A stretch of 64,000 nucleotides of DNA from CANMUM01 sp965263365 (GTDB taxonomy: Bacteria; Pseudomonadota; Alphaproteobacteria; Rhodobacterales; Rhodobacteraceae). The notes beneath the pieces are model-generated. The model did not search any database and was not told where the DNA came from. It saw only the letters and a list, made by a program, of their open reading frames with translations. The position numbers and the translations under genes are program-made. Of the stretch, positions 35,664 through 44,375 are shown piece after piece (positions within the stretch are counted from its first letter, which is position 1; every line of letters starts with the position of its first letter). The stretch is from positions 744,001 through 808,000 of the forward strand of contig OZ253672.1 of assembly GCA_965263365.1 (NCBI GenBank), read 5' to 3'.

Positions 35664-35955
35664 TGTTTTCCCATATAAATTTTTTTTCGCTTAATAAAAG
35701 AAATTTTTGCTCGCGTAATAAAATTTTGTGTCAATTTCATGACAATCATATGTGGTGTAAGATAATGTCAATCAAGAGGTTACACGCGCAGATTTAGATT
35801 TATGTTTGAGACTGTGAATATCCCAGTAATTTGTGACGTAGAAAGCCACGTTCCGCGTCAACCTCGTCGAAATTGGTGTGAACAAAATTTATCGCATTAA
35901 TTTGTGAAGTCCGGAAGGACCGATCTCGGTTTTGAGGCATTATGCATGTTTTGAA
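35664..35955. other. intergenic region between kefB-type gene and arsC
   Basis: This 292-base stretch is AT-rich near arsC, with the promoter candidate described separately. The part near 35905-35930 holds two short stems (GTCC-GGAA-GGAC and ACCGA/TCGGT) just past the antiporter stop codon, possibly a weak terminator. I see no gene. Confidence 0.4.
35745..35771 (-). promoter_or_regulatory. candidate sigma70-type promoter for arsC-arsH
   Basis: On the minus strand a perfect -35 TTGACA (35766-35771) stands 15 bases before TATGAT (35745-35750), about 80 bases upstream of the arsC ATG. The spacing is shorter than ideal, and a second TTGACA lies closer to the gene near 35728. Confidence 0.35.
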
Positions 35956-37812
35956 CTAAGTCCGCTCAATAATTTTTTGAATACGCGCTTTAAGATCAGG
36001 CTCCCATAAATTATTGATTTCTTTAATTTTATCTATGTAGGCTTGATTGCGATGGGGGGGGATTTCTGGATCATGAAGATGGGCAACCTCAGAGAGCCAG
36101 CTGCGGTCAGCTTGATCAAATTCCTCGGCGATTTCAAAAGTTTTCTCTTCGTCAATGCCGAGTGCCACGAGTGCCGAGCGCCCCATGCGTACGGAACCGT
36201 CATAAGTATCACGAATGATGTCTCGGCAACCAAGTGAGTAAAGTTCGTAAACATGATGCCGATCAACTGCGCGTGCGATGACATGGACATGCGGATGATT
36301 GTGGATGACGTGCTCAACGATTGTATTAATGCGGTCTCGATTGCTGATGGTTACAACAATGATTTTTGCGCGCTCAATGCCAGCGGCATGTAAAAGCTCA
36401 GGGCGAGAAGCGTCGCCAAAAAATCCTTTGAAGCCAAAAGTGCGTAAAATTGCGAGCTGCTCTTCGGAGTGATCAATTACGGTCGCCCGATATCCACACG
36501 CCCGTAAGATTCGCATCACGACTCCACCAACGCGCCCTTGGCCCGCGATAATGATTTCATTTTCTTCATCAATTACATCAGCCTCTCTTTGGTTGTCGTT
36601 CCAATATCTTGGCTCAATCAGGCGCTCATAAATAATAAACAATATTGGTGTTAAAAGCATAGAAATTGCGACGATAAGAAGGAGCCAATCATTTATTGCT
36701 TTGGGAAGGACATTTGCTGTGTCTGCGACACTAATGAGTACGAACCCGAATTCGCCGGCTTGGGCGAGTGCGAGGGTAAATAGCCATTTATCCGCGAGTT
36801 TAATTTTGAATATAAACGTAAGCGAAAATAGTATGAGGGCCTTGAGAAGCATTAAGCCTAATGCAAGGGCAATCACGGCAAAGAAATTTGCAAATAGGAG
36901 TTGGAACTGGATGCTGGCGCCAACTGTCATAAAAAATAAGCCAAGCAATAGTCCTTTAAAGGGCGCAACATCGCTTTCGAGTTGATGTCGATATTCAGAA
37001 TTGGCAAGTAAAACGCCCGCTAAAAAAGTACCAAGCGCGGGCGACAAGCCAACAGATGTCATCAGGAGCGCGATGCCAATCACGATGAGAAGGGCAGTAG
37101 CGGTAAAAAGTTCGCTTAATTTTGCAGCGGCGACAAAGCGAAAAAGAGGGCGTGTTGCGACAAGTCCGAAGAATATGACGAATAAAATTGCGGAGACAGT
37201 AACGAGTGTTGCCATCATCGGCGCGAGACCTTCTACTAAGCTAAGTGACGCGCCGTGGCCTCCATCAGGGTGATTTGTAGAACTTGTGGAAGTCGGAAGG
37301 GTGGCAAGCAGCGGAAAAAGCGCGAGCATGGGGATGACCGCGATGTCTTGAAATAACAGTACTGAAAAGCTTGATTGACCGCCATTGGATCTCATAAGTG
37401 ATTTTTCTTGAAGAGTTTGCAAAACGATTGCTGTAGAGGAGAGAGCGAGCACACAGCCAATTGCAACAGACATTTGCCAGTTGATATTTAAAAAGAACAT
37501 AGTAATAAAAGCAACCAAAGATATTGTTAAGCCGACTTGTAATCCACCTAAGCCCAATAGTTTTGAGCGCAATTCCCACATTCGCTTTGGCTCTAATTCA
37601 AGGCCGACAAGAAAAAGCATCATAACCACGCCGAATTCCGCAAAATGCTGAATGGCGATGATGTCAATATGAAGCGAAATCAATATGGGCGACATGCTTA
37701 TGCCGGCAACGAGATATCCTAAAACAGACCCCAAGCCTAACCGCGTAGCGATCGGGACGGCCACTACGCCGGCGACCAGGAAGATAAAGGAAAGAAGTAA
37801 AAAATCGGACAT
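35956..37812 (-). CDS. Kef-type monovalent cation:proton antiporter (CPA2)
   Basis: A 618-aa inner-membrane protein with about twelve to thirteen helices in the first 390 residues (Na+/H+ exchanger fold, FLVGLELEPKRMWELR near 67-82 and SPALGTFLAGVLLANSEYRHQ near 255-275) and a cytosolic RCK/TrkA-N domain (IIAGQGRVGGVVMRIL near 413) that binds nucleotide. HxxVxxP-like and DAS motifs in the RCK domain (FFGDASRPELL) match KefB/KefC relatives. It should exchange K+ for H+ during electrophile or pH stress. No KefG/KefF ancillary gene is adjacent. Confidence 0.88.
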   Translation of the reverse strand: MSDFLLLSFIFLVAGVVAVPIATRLGLGSVLGYLVAGISMSPILISLHIDIIAIQHFAEFGVVMMLFLVGLELEPKRMWELRSKLLGLGGLQVGLTISLVAFITMFFLNINWQMSVAIGCVLALSSTAIVLQTLQEKSLMRSNGGQSSFSVLLFQDIAVIPMLALFPLLATLPTSTSSTNHPDGGHGASLSLVEGLAPMMATLVTVSAILFVIFFGLVATRPLFRFVAAAKLSELFTATALLIVIGIALLMTSVGLSPALGTFLAGVLLANSEYRHQLESDVAPFKGLLLGLFFMTVGASIQFQLLFANFFAVIALALGLMLLKALILFSLTFIFKIKLADKWLFTLALAQAGEFGFVLISVADTANVLPKAINDWLLLIVAISMLLTPILFIIYERLIEPRYWNDNQREADVIDEENEIIIAGQGRVGGVVMRILRACGYRATVIDHSEEQLAILRTFGFKGFFGDASRPELLHAAGIERAKIIVVTISNRDRINTIVEHVIHNHPHVHVIARAVDRHHVYELYSLGCRDIIRDTYDGSVRMGRSALVALGIDEEKTFEIAEEFDQADRSWLSEVAHLHDPEIPPHRNQAYIDKIKEINNLWEPDLKARIQKIIERT

Positions 37813-38021
37813 TTCTGTAACCTGCTTAAATTATTTTATTATGGTTAATTAAATTAATAAGTTTAAAAAAGAGTCGCTGCAAACTGAAATTAAGTAAACT
37901 TTTATAGAATGTAGAAGTATTGAGACTTCTCAATCAAGGTTTTTTATAAAAAGCACGGGAATAAGAGCACTGCGGGTCAAGCATTGGCGGCGGTTTCGCT
38001 TTTTAGTATCCACTTTTTGGT
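37813..38021. other. AT-rich intergenic between the antiporter and the IS element
   Basis: This segment is the upstream region of the Kef-type gene and probably contains its promoter. At its right end (38001-38021) the minus strand reads ACCAAAAAGTGGATACTAA, which may be the original 3' end of the permease gene now cut off by the IS element. Otherwise I see a palindrome near 37919 and no gene. Confidence 0.4.
37919..37934. promoter_or_regulatory. inverted repeat upstream of the Kef-type gene
   Basis: ATTGAGA-CT-TCTCAAT, a perfect 7-bp dyad with a two-base centre, about 107 bases upstream of the antiporter start. A T6 run follows on the plus strand, so it could be an operator or a weak plus-strand terminator. 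Confidence 0.35.
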
Positions 38022-38513
38022 CTAAACCCTCCGACTTCTAGTCGGAATCGCTTCAGCGCGAAATTAAAAGCTGAATAGGAAATTACCCATGCATTATGAT
38101 TCTGGCAAGCACTGCGTTTTTTATCATCGCTATCATTTGGTTTGGTCGACCAAGTATTGTTACAAGGTTTTGCAAGGCGACATCCGCGTTCGGGTTTGAT
38201 CGACTATCAGGCAGGTTTGCGCGGAAAATGGCGTTGAAATTCTGCGAGGTGTTCTCTCACAAGATCATGTGCATATGTTTGTATCGGTTCCGCCAAAACT
38301 GGCGATAAGCGACCTGGTGAGCAAAATGAAAGGGCGATCATCGCAAAAAAATCAACGCGAATTTCCGATCTTGAAAAAGCGGTACTGGGGTCAACGCTTT
38401 TGGGGCGGGGGATACTTTTCAACAACCAACGGTGCAATCGCAGAGGACGTCGTACTTCAGTACTTGGAAAATCACATCAAAAATCCTACCGACGCCAGTC
38501 GGAAGTGGTTTAG
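38022..38513 (+). mobile_element. IS200/IS605-like insertion element (about 490 bp)
   Basis: The left end has CTAAACC then a hairpin CCGACT-TCT-AGTCGG (38031-38045). The right end has a hairpin CCGAC-GCCA-GTCGG (38489-38502) then GGTTTAG (38507-38513), the reverse complement of the left tip. Subterminal hairpins without long terminal inverted repeats are the hallmark of Y1-transposase elements. It carries only a tnpA-like gene, now broken. Boundaries are inferred from the symmetric tips. No target duplication is expected for this family. Confidence 0.7.
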
Positions 38514-38529
38514 TTGGCAGCGATATTGA
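38089..38529 (+). pseudogene. tnpA: IS200/IS605 Y1 transposase TnpA with an in-frame stop
   Basis: One reading frame from ATG 38089 to TGA 38527-38529 gives about 146 residues of a Y1 HUH transposase, broken by a TGA at 38197-38199 (codon 37). N-terminal YHRYHLVWSTKY, the HUH motif in QDHVHMFVSVPPKL, MKGRSSQ, RYWGQRFWGGGYF and the helix with the catalytic Tyr (VVLQYLENHI) are all preserved. A single base change would restore the frame. The frame also reads through the right-end hairpin into flanking DNA. An internal start at or near 38269 would leave only an inactive fragment. Confidence 0.8.
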
Positions 38530-39634
38530 TAATAAATGCAACGAGAATGACTTGAGGGACGGTTATGAGGGGAAGGAAAAGTGCTATGCGCCATGATTTT
38601 GTAGTGTCTTTTAAGATCATGACTTCTGTGTAGTCCGTTGCGACTCCTGCCATCAGAAAGGCAAAGCTGTTTCCTGGCGCATTCGCGCGCGTTAACACAT
38701 CGGCGGCGATAGGGGCTGAACCTTCAGAGCAGACTTCTAAAATTGTTGCAAAGAATATAGTTGCCATTAGGCCGAGGATTGTTGGGCCAAAATATTGAGA
38801 AAACACTTCTTGGCTCAAAATTCCACGTAAAAGGGCAGCCAGTAAAATGCCGAACGCCAGCCACCGGACAACCATTTGGCTATCTCGAATACCGCTTTTG
38901 ATTATATCGGAAAAAAATGCGGTGTTGAATTTTACGTTTTTAAGATGTGATTTGGCTTCAGGCCAAAAGAGAAATTGATCTACTTTTTGAGGTGTATTGG
39001 GGTTGGCAGGCAGTCGTTTTCGTGCAACCAGATTGTCAAATATAAGCCCTGTGGAAAGTGCAATTGCCGCGGAAAGCACTATAAATAAAAATGTAAATTT
39101 AAATCCAATTAATCCTATTAAAACAAATGTTAAGGAGAAAGAATTCCAAGGGCTTGCGAGTAAAAATGCAATAACTTGTCCAGCACTTGCACCTTTTTCA
39201 TAGAGTTTCGTGCCCACCATCAAAATTCCATGAGAGCACAGGTCGAGTAATACGCCAGCACCGACAGCACGCAGTAAGCCTGAAATTGTTCCGCCTTGAC
39301 CAAGAATGCTCATAATAAACGCGCGTGGAATTTTGGATAAAAGGCCAATGGCGATGATTCCAATTAAAACTCCCCACCACATTGCATTAATATTTGCATG
39401 GATCGAGTGCGCCATTGCTGAAAGCCGTGGGTAAGGCGCGATCCATTCGGGAGCAATGATCGCAATCAACCACAAAGGAAGAATAATGCTCAGTGAACCC
39501 CAGAGTAAGGCATCAAATTTTTTCGTTTGATCGCTCGAGGCGCAGCAAGGCGTCGACGACTGTGGACAGCAAGAAATATTAGCATCCGCATTTAGCTTTT
39601 GATTTTTATTATCATTTGAAAGATCTACAGACAT
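38510..39634 (-). CDS. ArsP/SO_0444-type metal permease
   Basis: A 374-aa membrane protein with about eight to ten helices of the permease (DUF318/ArsP) family, close to the SO_0444 Cu/Zn efflux group. The N-terminal cytosolic tail is Cys-rich (SCCPQSSTPCC, residues 21-31), typical of metal handling. Family motifs include LLDLCSHGILMVGTKLYEKGAS and LEVCSEGSAPIAADVLTRA near 280-300. The stop codon at 38510-38512 lies within the tip of the IS element, so the last codon and stop are supplied by the insertion. The CsoR-type repressor gene precedes it by 108 bases and is the likely regulator. Confidence 0.82.
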   Translation of the reverse strand: MSVDLSNDNKNQKLNADANISCCPQSSTPCCASSDQTKKFDALLWGSLSIILPLWLIAIIAPEWIAPYPRLSAMAHSIHANINAMWWGVLIGIIAIGLLSKIPRAFIMSILGQGGTISGLLRAVGAGVLLDLCSHGILMVGTKLYEKGASAGQVIAFLLASPWNSFSLTFVLIGLIGFKFTFLFIVLSAAIALSTGLIFDNLVARKRLPANPNTPQKVDQFLFWPEAKSHLKNVKFNTAFFSDIIKSGIRDSQMVVRWLAFGILLAALLRGILSQEVFSQYFGPTILGLMATIFFATILEVCSEGSAPIAADVLTRANAPGNSFAFLMAGVATDYTEVMILKDTTKSWRIALFLPLITVPQVILVAFIINIAAN

Positions 39635-39742
39635 ATATTGAACCTATACCCATATGGATGTGCTAAAAATAACCGCATATATTTTTCAGTATAAATGGGC
39701 TCGAATAAATGGGAATGGGCAAAGAAACTGAAGCCGCGTTGA

Positions 39743-40039
39743 TTATTCATATTTTTTCAACATTGTTATAATTTCAGCTAATTGCTTTTCCTTTTCAATA
39801 TTGGCATCGCTTTCGATACCTTTGCTCGTCGATTTATCGTCGGTGATTTTTATCAGACAGGATTTCATGTGCGTTTCTAATATGGAGAGCTCCACTGATT
39901 TGAGGGCTGATCTTGCGGCGCGAATTTGGGTAATAATGTCGATGCAATAAACTTGTTCATCGATCATCCGTTTGATGCCTTCGATTTGTCCAGCAGCACG
40001 ATTTAATTTAGACGTTTCTTTTTGATGGTTTGGATGCAT
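39743..40039 (-). CDS. CsoR/RcnR-family metal-sensing repressor
   Basis: A 98-aa all-helical DUF156 repressor. The Cu(I)-type ligand set is visible: Cys32 (VYCIDI), His57 and Cys61 (ETHMKSC). RcnR/FrmR-type N-terminal His is also present (MHPNH), so the metal cannot be fixed, but C-H-C favours copper. The motif LNRAAGQIEGIKRMI near 12-26 is the DNA-contact helix. It sits just downstream of a G-tract operator and upstream of the metal permease, so metal binding should derepress both. Confidence 0.9.
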   Translation of the reverse strand: MHPNHQKETSKLNRAAGQIEGIKRMIDEQVYCIDIITQIRAARSALKSVELSILETHMKSCLIKITDDKSTSKGIESDANIEKEKQLAEIITMLKKYE

Positions 40040-40064
40040 GATGATCAGTCCCTTTTAAGCTCTT

Positions 40065-40083
40065 TATACCCTATGGGGGTATA
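40065..40083 (-). promoter_or_regulatory. CsoR-type operator overlapping the csoR-permease promoter
   Basis: TATACCC-TAT-GGGGGTATA, a dyad of AT-flanked C/G tracts as bound by CsoR, RcnR and InrS proteins. It lies 26 bases upstream of the repressor ATG, within the spacer of a minus-strand promoter candidate (TTGCAT, 15 bases, TATAAA at 40063-40068). A plus-strand TATAAT at 40080-40085 overlaps its edge. Confidence 0.75.
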
Positions 40084-40213
40084 ATGCAAGCAAGTAAGTG
40101 CGACTTTTTTACGTTGTAGGCAATCAACCCCTTGCAATATGGCGCGTGCGTCAATATTAGAAGTCAAATTTTCGAATAATTTGCCAGATATTATTGGCGT
40201 GGAAAGGATAAAA

Positions 40214-41545
40214 ATGGAAGTCAAAGAGACACTCAATGAAGGCCTTAAGCGAGGCTATAAAATTCTTTTGACAGCGACTGAGCTTGCGGCGAAGGTTGAT
40301 GAAAAGCTTGTTGAAGCGGCTCCAAGCGTTCAGCTGAAAGGCTTTCGTAAAGGCAAAGTCCCGATGACGCATTTGAAGAAGATGTTTGGCAAATCCGTTT
40401 TGGGTGAAGCGATGCAAGAGGCAATTGACGGCGCGGTGAATGAGCACTTAGAAAAATCGGGAGATCGTCCGGCGGCGCGTCCAGAAGTTAAAATGGTCAA
40501 TGAAGATTGGGAAGAAGGTCAAGATCTTGATGTTGAGTTCAGCTATGAACGTTTACCGGATATTCCAGAAGTAGATTTTTCTAAATTAAAACTTGAAACT
40601 GTGACGGTCGCTGTTGATGATGCACAAATTCAAGAGAGCCTTGACGAGCTTGCTAAAAATGCCACGAATTTTAAGGATCGCAAAAAAGGGGCTAAAGCTA
40701 AAGACGGTGATCAAGTTGTCATTGATTTTGTGGGTTCAATTGATGGTGAAGAATTTGAAGGCGGGAAGGGTGAGCAATATCCGTTAACCCTTGGTTCAAA
40801 TAGCTTTATTCCGGGCTTTGAAGAGCAGCTTGTCGGCAAAAAAGCTGGCGAAGATGTTGACGTTAACGTTGAGTTTCCTGCTGAGTATGGGGCTGAAAAT
40901 CTTGCGGGTAAAGCGGCGTTGTTTAAGTGTAAAGTTCATGAAGTTAAAGAGCCTGTGGCCGCTGAAATTGATGATGAGCTTGCGAAACGTTTCGGGGCTG
41001 ATGATTTGAATGCGCTTAAAGAACAGATTAAAACGCGCCTTGGTGATGAATACAAAGACGCGGCACGTGCGATTATGAAGCGTCGCCTGATGGATGCGCT
41101 TGAAGATGAAGCGACATTTGATGTGCCGGCGAGCATGTTGGAAGCCGAAGCAAAGCAAATCGCGCATCAATTATGGCATGAAGAAAACCCTGATGTCGAA
41201 GGTCATGATCACGGCGAAATTGAGGCAACTGATGAGCATAATAAACTCGCGGCGCGCCGTGTGCGCTTAGGTCTTTTGCTTGCGGAAGTTGGCAGCAAAG
41301 AAGAGATTAAGGTTAATGAGAATGAAATGCGCGATGCGATTATGCGTCAAGCGCAACAATATGGGCCACAAGCGCAACAGTTCTTACAGTTCCTACAGCA
41401 AAATCCTCAAATGCAAGAGCAAATTCGTGCGCCACTTTTCGAAGACAAAGTTGTTGATCACATCGTCGGTTTGGCGGATGTGAAAGAAAAAGAAATCACA
41501 AAAAAGCAGCTTGATAAAGAAATTGAGAAACTCGATCAACTTTAA
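40214..41545 (+). CDS. tig: trigger factor
   Basis: A 443-aa ribosome-bound chaperone and prolyl isomerase. The ribosome-docking signature is GFRKGKVPMTHLKKMFG near 38-54, the FKBP-like isomerase domain spans about 150-245 (DGDQVVIDFVGSIDGEEFEGG) and the helical arms follow to the end, with a Gln-rich stretch near 390-405. The frame is open upstream to 40139, but ATG at 40214 (MEVKETLNEGLKRGYK) is the usual start. It is followed by a clear terminator and then clpP-clpX, the standard order. Confidence 0.95.
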   Translation: MEVKETLNEGLKRGYKILLTATELAAKVDEKLVEAAPSVQLKGFRKGKVPMTHLKKMFGKSVLGEAMQEAIDGAVNEHLEKSGDRPAARPEVKMVNEDWEEGQDLDVEFSYERLPDIPEVDFSKLKLETVTVAVDDAQIQESLDELAKNATNFKDRKKGAKAKDGDQVVIDFVGSIDGEEFEGGKGEQYPLTLGSNSFIPGFEEQLVGKKAGEDVDVNVEFPAEYGAENLAGKAALFKCKVHEVKEPVAAEIDDELAKRFGADDLNALKEQIKTRLGDEYKDAARAIMKRRLMDALEDEATFDVPASMLEAEAKQIAHQLWHEENPDVEGHDHGEIEATDEHNKLAARRVRLGLLLAEVGSKEEIKVNENEMRDAIMRQAQQYGPQAQQFLQFLQQNPQMQEQIRAPLFEDKVVDHIVGLADVKEKEITKKQLDKEIEKLDQL

Positions 41546-41571
41546 GTCGACGGCAGAATTTCAAGTGAGTG

Positions 41572-41600
41572 AACCCCTTGCGAAAGCGAGGGGTTTATTA
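41572..41600 (+). terminator. rho-independent terminator after tig
   Basis: A stem AACCCCTTGC / GCGAGGGGTT with a GAAA tetraloop and one G-T pair, then a short T-rich tail. It lies 27 bases after the trigger factor stop codon. Confidence 0.85.
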
Positions 41601-41959
41601 TTGGCGCAAGGTCACGCTCTTTGGTTTTCGTGTTTTGTGTTAAAAAGCACGTGGTTATTTATCCTATAAAATCGAAGTCTTTTAAAACGGCAAGCCAGTT
41701 CAATTTCAATCGCATTCAAAGTGTAAAAACCGAATTCGAAAAATTGCGATTGAATTCTAGAGTTGCGTGCTGCGAAAAAAATAGAACCCTATTAAATTTT
41801 GTAAATTTCTTAACTTTTATGCGGCAAGGTGAATAAAAATAATTTTAATTTCAACGGTTGCCCTTGAAAGCATTGGGTGGTTGTGCTCATCTACAAAAAC
41901 CGTCTCGTGTTTTTCGAACACTTGCGGTCACTGATTATAAAGAGGAAAGAGAGTATATA
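41601..41959. other. tig-clpP intergenic region
   Basis: About 360 bases, AT-rich, after the tig terminator and before clpP, so it should hold the clpP-clpX promoter. A possible 71-codon frame at 41621-41836 has no recognisable domain and no ribosome site, so I do not call it. I could not place a convincing -35/-10 pair. Confidence 0.4.
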
Positions 41960-42580
41960 ATGAAAGATCCAATTGACGTTTATATGAATACATTGGTTCC
42001 GATGGTGGTTGAGCAGACTTCTCGCGGCGAGCGCAGTTTTGATATTTATTCGCGACTTTTGAAAGAGCGGATTATTTTCGTTTCTGGACAGGTTCACGAC
42101 CAAATGGCGACATTAATTGTTGCGCAGCTTTTGTTTTTAGAAGCGGAGAATCCGAAAAAGGAAATCAATATGTATATAAATAGCCCTGGCGGCGTTGTGA
42201 CGTCAGGATTGTCTATTTATGATACAATGCAGTATATTCGCCCGGCCGTTTCAACGCTCGTGATGGGGCAGGCGGCGAGCATGGGATCTTTGTTGCTTGC
42301 ATCGGGTGAAAAAGGAATGCGTTTTTCACTTCCCAATTCGCGGATTATGGTGCATCAACCTTCAGGTGGATTTCAAGGGCAAGCATCAGATATCGCGATC
42401 CATGCGAAAGAGGTTTTGGATCTCAAGGAGCGTTTGAACAATATTTACGTCAAGCATTGTAGCCAAGATTACGAAACCGTGGAGCGCGCGCTTGATCGCG
42501 ACAACTTTATGACACCCGAGCAGGCGAAGGAATGGGGTCATATTGATCAGATTGTAGAAAAAAAAGAGCAAGCAGACTAG
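41960..42580 (+). CDS. clpP: ATP-dependent Clp protease proteolytic subunit
   Basis: A 206-aa serine peptidase that forms the tetradecameric barrel served by ClpX. Catalytic Ser107 is in MGQAASMGS, His132 in MVHQPSGG and the Asp near residue 181 in DRDNFMTP. NSPGGVVTSGLSIYDTM is the strand that lines the chamber. ATG at 41960 follows a GAGGAAAGAGAG ribosome site, and the frame upstream of it is chance. clpX starts 57 bases downstream. Confidence 0.96.
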   Translation: MKDPIDVYMNTLVPMVVEQTSRGERSFDIYSRLLKERIIFVSGQVHDQMATLIVAQLLFLEAENPKKEINMYINSPGGVVTSGLSIYDTMQYIRPAVSTLVMGQAASMGSLLLASGEKGMRFSLPNSRIMVHQPSGGFQGQASDIAIHAKEVLDLKERLNNIYVKHCSQDYETVERALDRDNFMTPEQAKEWGHIDQIVEKKEQAD

Positions 42581-42637
42581 GGGCTTGAATTCGGTTTAAT
42601 TTTGTGGCGAAATACCACATATTCATGGAAGTGAGAC

Positions 42638-43897
42638 ATGGCGGATAAAAAAGATCAAAAAAGTACTCTTTACTGCTCGTTTTGTGGGAAGTCGCAACAC
42701 GAAGTTCGAAAGTTAATTGCGGGGCCGACCGTATTTATTTGTGATGACTGTGTCGAGCTTTGCATGGATATCATCCGCGAAGAAAGCAAAGATGAAATTA
42801 AAACAGCCGTTGGACAAGTTCCTTCGCCTTCTGAAATTTTTAAAGTTTTAGATGATTTCGTGATTGGTCAGCAATATGCGAAACGGGTTTTGTCAGTTGC
42901 CGTTCATAACCATTATAAGCGTCTCGAACACACCAGTGGACATTCCGATGTTGAGCTATCTAAGTCTAATATTCTTTTGGTTGGGCCGACCGGTTGTGGT
43001 AAGACTTTACTCGCTCAGACCTTGGCACGTGTGATTGATGTGCCGTTTACAATAGCTGATGCCACAACACTCACGGAAGCGGGTTACGTCGGTGAAGATG
43101 TTGAAAATATTATTGTCAAGCTGCTTCAAGCGGCGGATTTCGATGCCAAACGCGCCGAACGCGGTATTATATATATTGATGAAATCGATAAGATTACGCG
43201 TAAGTCTGATAATCCTTCGATCACGCGTGATGTCTCGGGCGAAGGTGTGCAGCAAGCCCTATTGAAGATTATGGAAGGCACAGTTGCTTCTGTTCCGCCT
43301 CAAGGTGGGCGCAAGCATCCGCAGCAGGAATTTGTTCAAGTTGATACCACGAATATTCTGTTCATTTGCGGCGGTGCTTTTGCAGGTCTCGATAAAGTCA
43401 TCGCACAACGCAATGAGGGCAGTGGCATGGGCTTTGGTGCAGATGTCAAAGATAAAGATAGTCGTGATACCGGCGAATTGTTTAAAGAACTTGAGCCGGA
43501 AGATCTATTGAAGTACGGCTTGATTCCGGAATTTGTCGGTCGATTGCCTTTGATTGCGACGCTTGAAGACTTAGACGCCGATGCGCTCGTCCGTATCCTG
43601 ACTGAACCTCGCAATGCAATTATCAGACAATATCAAAAATTGTTTGATATGGAAGATGTTAAGCTTACCTTTAAAGAAGAAGCGCTTTATGAAATTGCTA
43701 AGAAAGCGATTGCGCGCAAGACGGGTGCACGTGGATTACGCTCAATTCTTGAGAGTATTTTACTCGATACAATGTTTGAAATTCCGGGTAAGTCAGATAT
43801 CGAAGAAGTTATCGTGACTGTTGAAGCCGTGAGTGGTCAAAACAAGCCAATGATTTCTTATAAAAAGAAGAGCAAGAATAAGGCGCAAGCGAGTTAA
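42638..43897 (+). CDS. clpX: ATP-dependent Clp protease ATP-binding subunit ClpX
   Basis: A 419-aa AAA+ unfoldase. The N-terminal zinc finger has Cys13, Cys16, Cys35 and Cys38. Walker A is GPTGCGKT (116-123), Walker B IIYIDEIDKI near 178-187, and the ClpP-docking IGF-type loop corresponds to the region near MGFGADV, where the loop reads GSGMGFGADV. Sensor Arg motif GARGLRSILE is near the end. In alphaproteobacteria ClpXP degrades CtrA and other cell-cycle regulators, which links it to the CtrA theme. The broken gene after it is convergent. Confidence 0.96.
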   Translation: MADKKDQKSTLYCSFCGKSQHEVRKLIAGPTVFICDDCVELCMDIIREESKDEIKTAVGQVPSPSEIFKVLDDFVIGQQYAKRVLSVAVHNHYKRLEHTSGHSDVELSKSNILLVGPTGCGKTLLAQTLARVIDVPFTIADATTLTEAGYVGEDVENIIVKLLQAADFDAKRAERGIIYIDEIDKITRKSDNPSITRDVSGEGVQQALLKIMEGTVASVPPQGGRKHPQQEFVQVDTTNILFICGGAFAGLDKVIAQRNEGSGMGFGADVKDKDSRDTGELFKELEPEDLLKYGLIPEFVGRLPLIATLEDLDADALVRILTEPRNAIIRQYQKLFDMEDVKLTFKEEALYEIAKKAIARKTGARGLRSILESILLDTMFEIPGKSDIEEVIVTVEAVSGQNKPMISYKKKSKNKAQAS

Positions 43898-43899
43898 GT

Positions 43900-44272
43900 A
43901 CGCGTAATTTGAAATTGGTGCCTTTGTCGGCCCCGGTATGCTTTTTTGCAAAAAAGTCAAACTTTTCGATATAAAACAGCCCATATTGCATGGGCTTTCC
44001 ATCATCAAGCTCTGCAAGCCATGCTTTGACATAGCCTACGGGTCAGCCGTGCTCATCGATTTCATAGGGGCGCAGAGAAAGGGCGAGCGGTATCATGTCT
44101 CGGTCATCGTCAGGGGGTCTTTGTTGGCGCTTCGCAGTTCCAGATGCTCCCAGCCAGAGGACAAAAATTCACGTCGCCATGAGGTTTCAATATCAACGCC
44201 TTTCCATGTAATTTGGTGAATTTGGACGGACGTCTCGGTATGGCCTTCAGGTGAAGCAATTGAATTGCTCAT
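43900..44272 (-). pseudogene. broken conserved-hypothetical gene downstream of clpX
   Basis: ATG at 44272 opens a frame with WKGVDIETSWRREFLSSGW, HLELRSANKDPLTMTET, then a TGA at 44093-44095. Past a frameshift near 44075-44085 the next frame reads SLRPYEIDEHG, a TGA at 44043-44045, then PVGYVKAWLAELDDGKPMQYG. Joined, the pieces match my memory of a small alphaproteobacterial protein family that has HLE.R...PLP.TETGYRSHF and GGPVGYV.AWLD blocks. Two stops and a frameshift in 370 bases make it a decayed gene. The true 3' end lies near the clpX stop. Confidence 0.65.
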
Positions 44273-44375
44273 AGTTCAAATATTTGATTATAAAATTGAG
44301 AGGGCAGCTTGAGGCGTGGTTTTGGCAAAAGGCGTGGCGTGTGAATTGGTCGAATTTTTGATCTGTTCCCCAGGG

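Noticed and set aside
35802..35900. 32-codon plus-strand frame upstream of arsC
   Set aside because: No ribosome site or similarity; it overlaps the antisense promoter region.
35909..35930. GTCCGGAAGGAC stem that recalls the SRP RNA domain IV loop
   Set aside because: The asymmetric AGCA loop that defines SRP RNA is absent and the rest of the stem does not fold. It is more likely a weak terminator of the antiporter gene.
41621..41836. 71-codon frame between tig and clpP
   Set aside because: No ribosome site, biased composition and no domain; more likely untranslated leader DNA.
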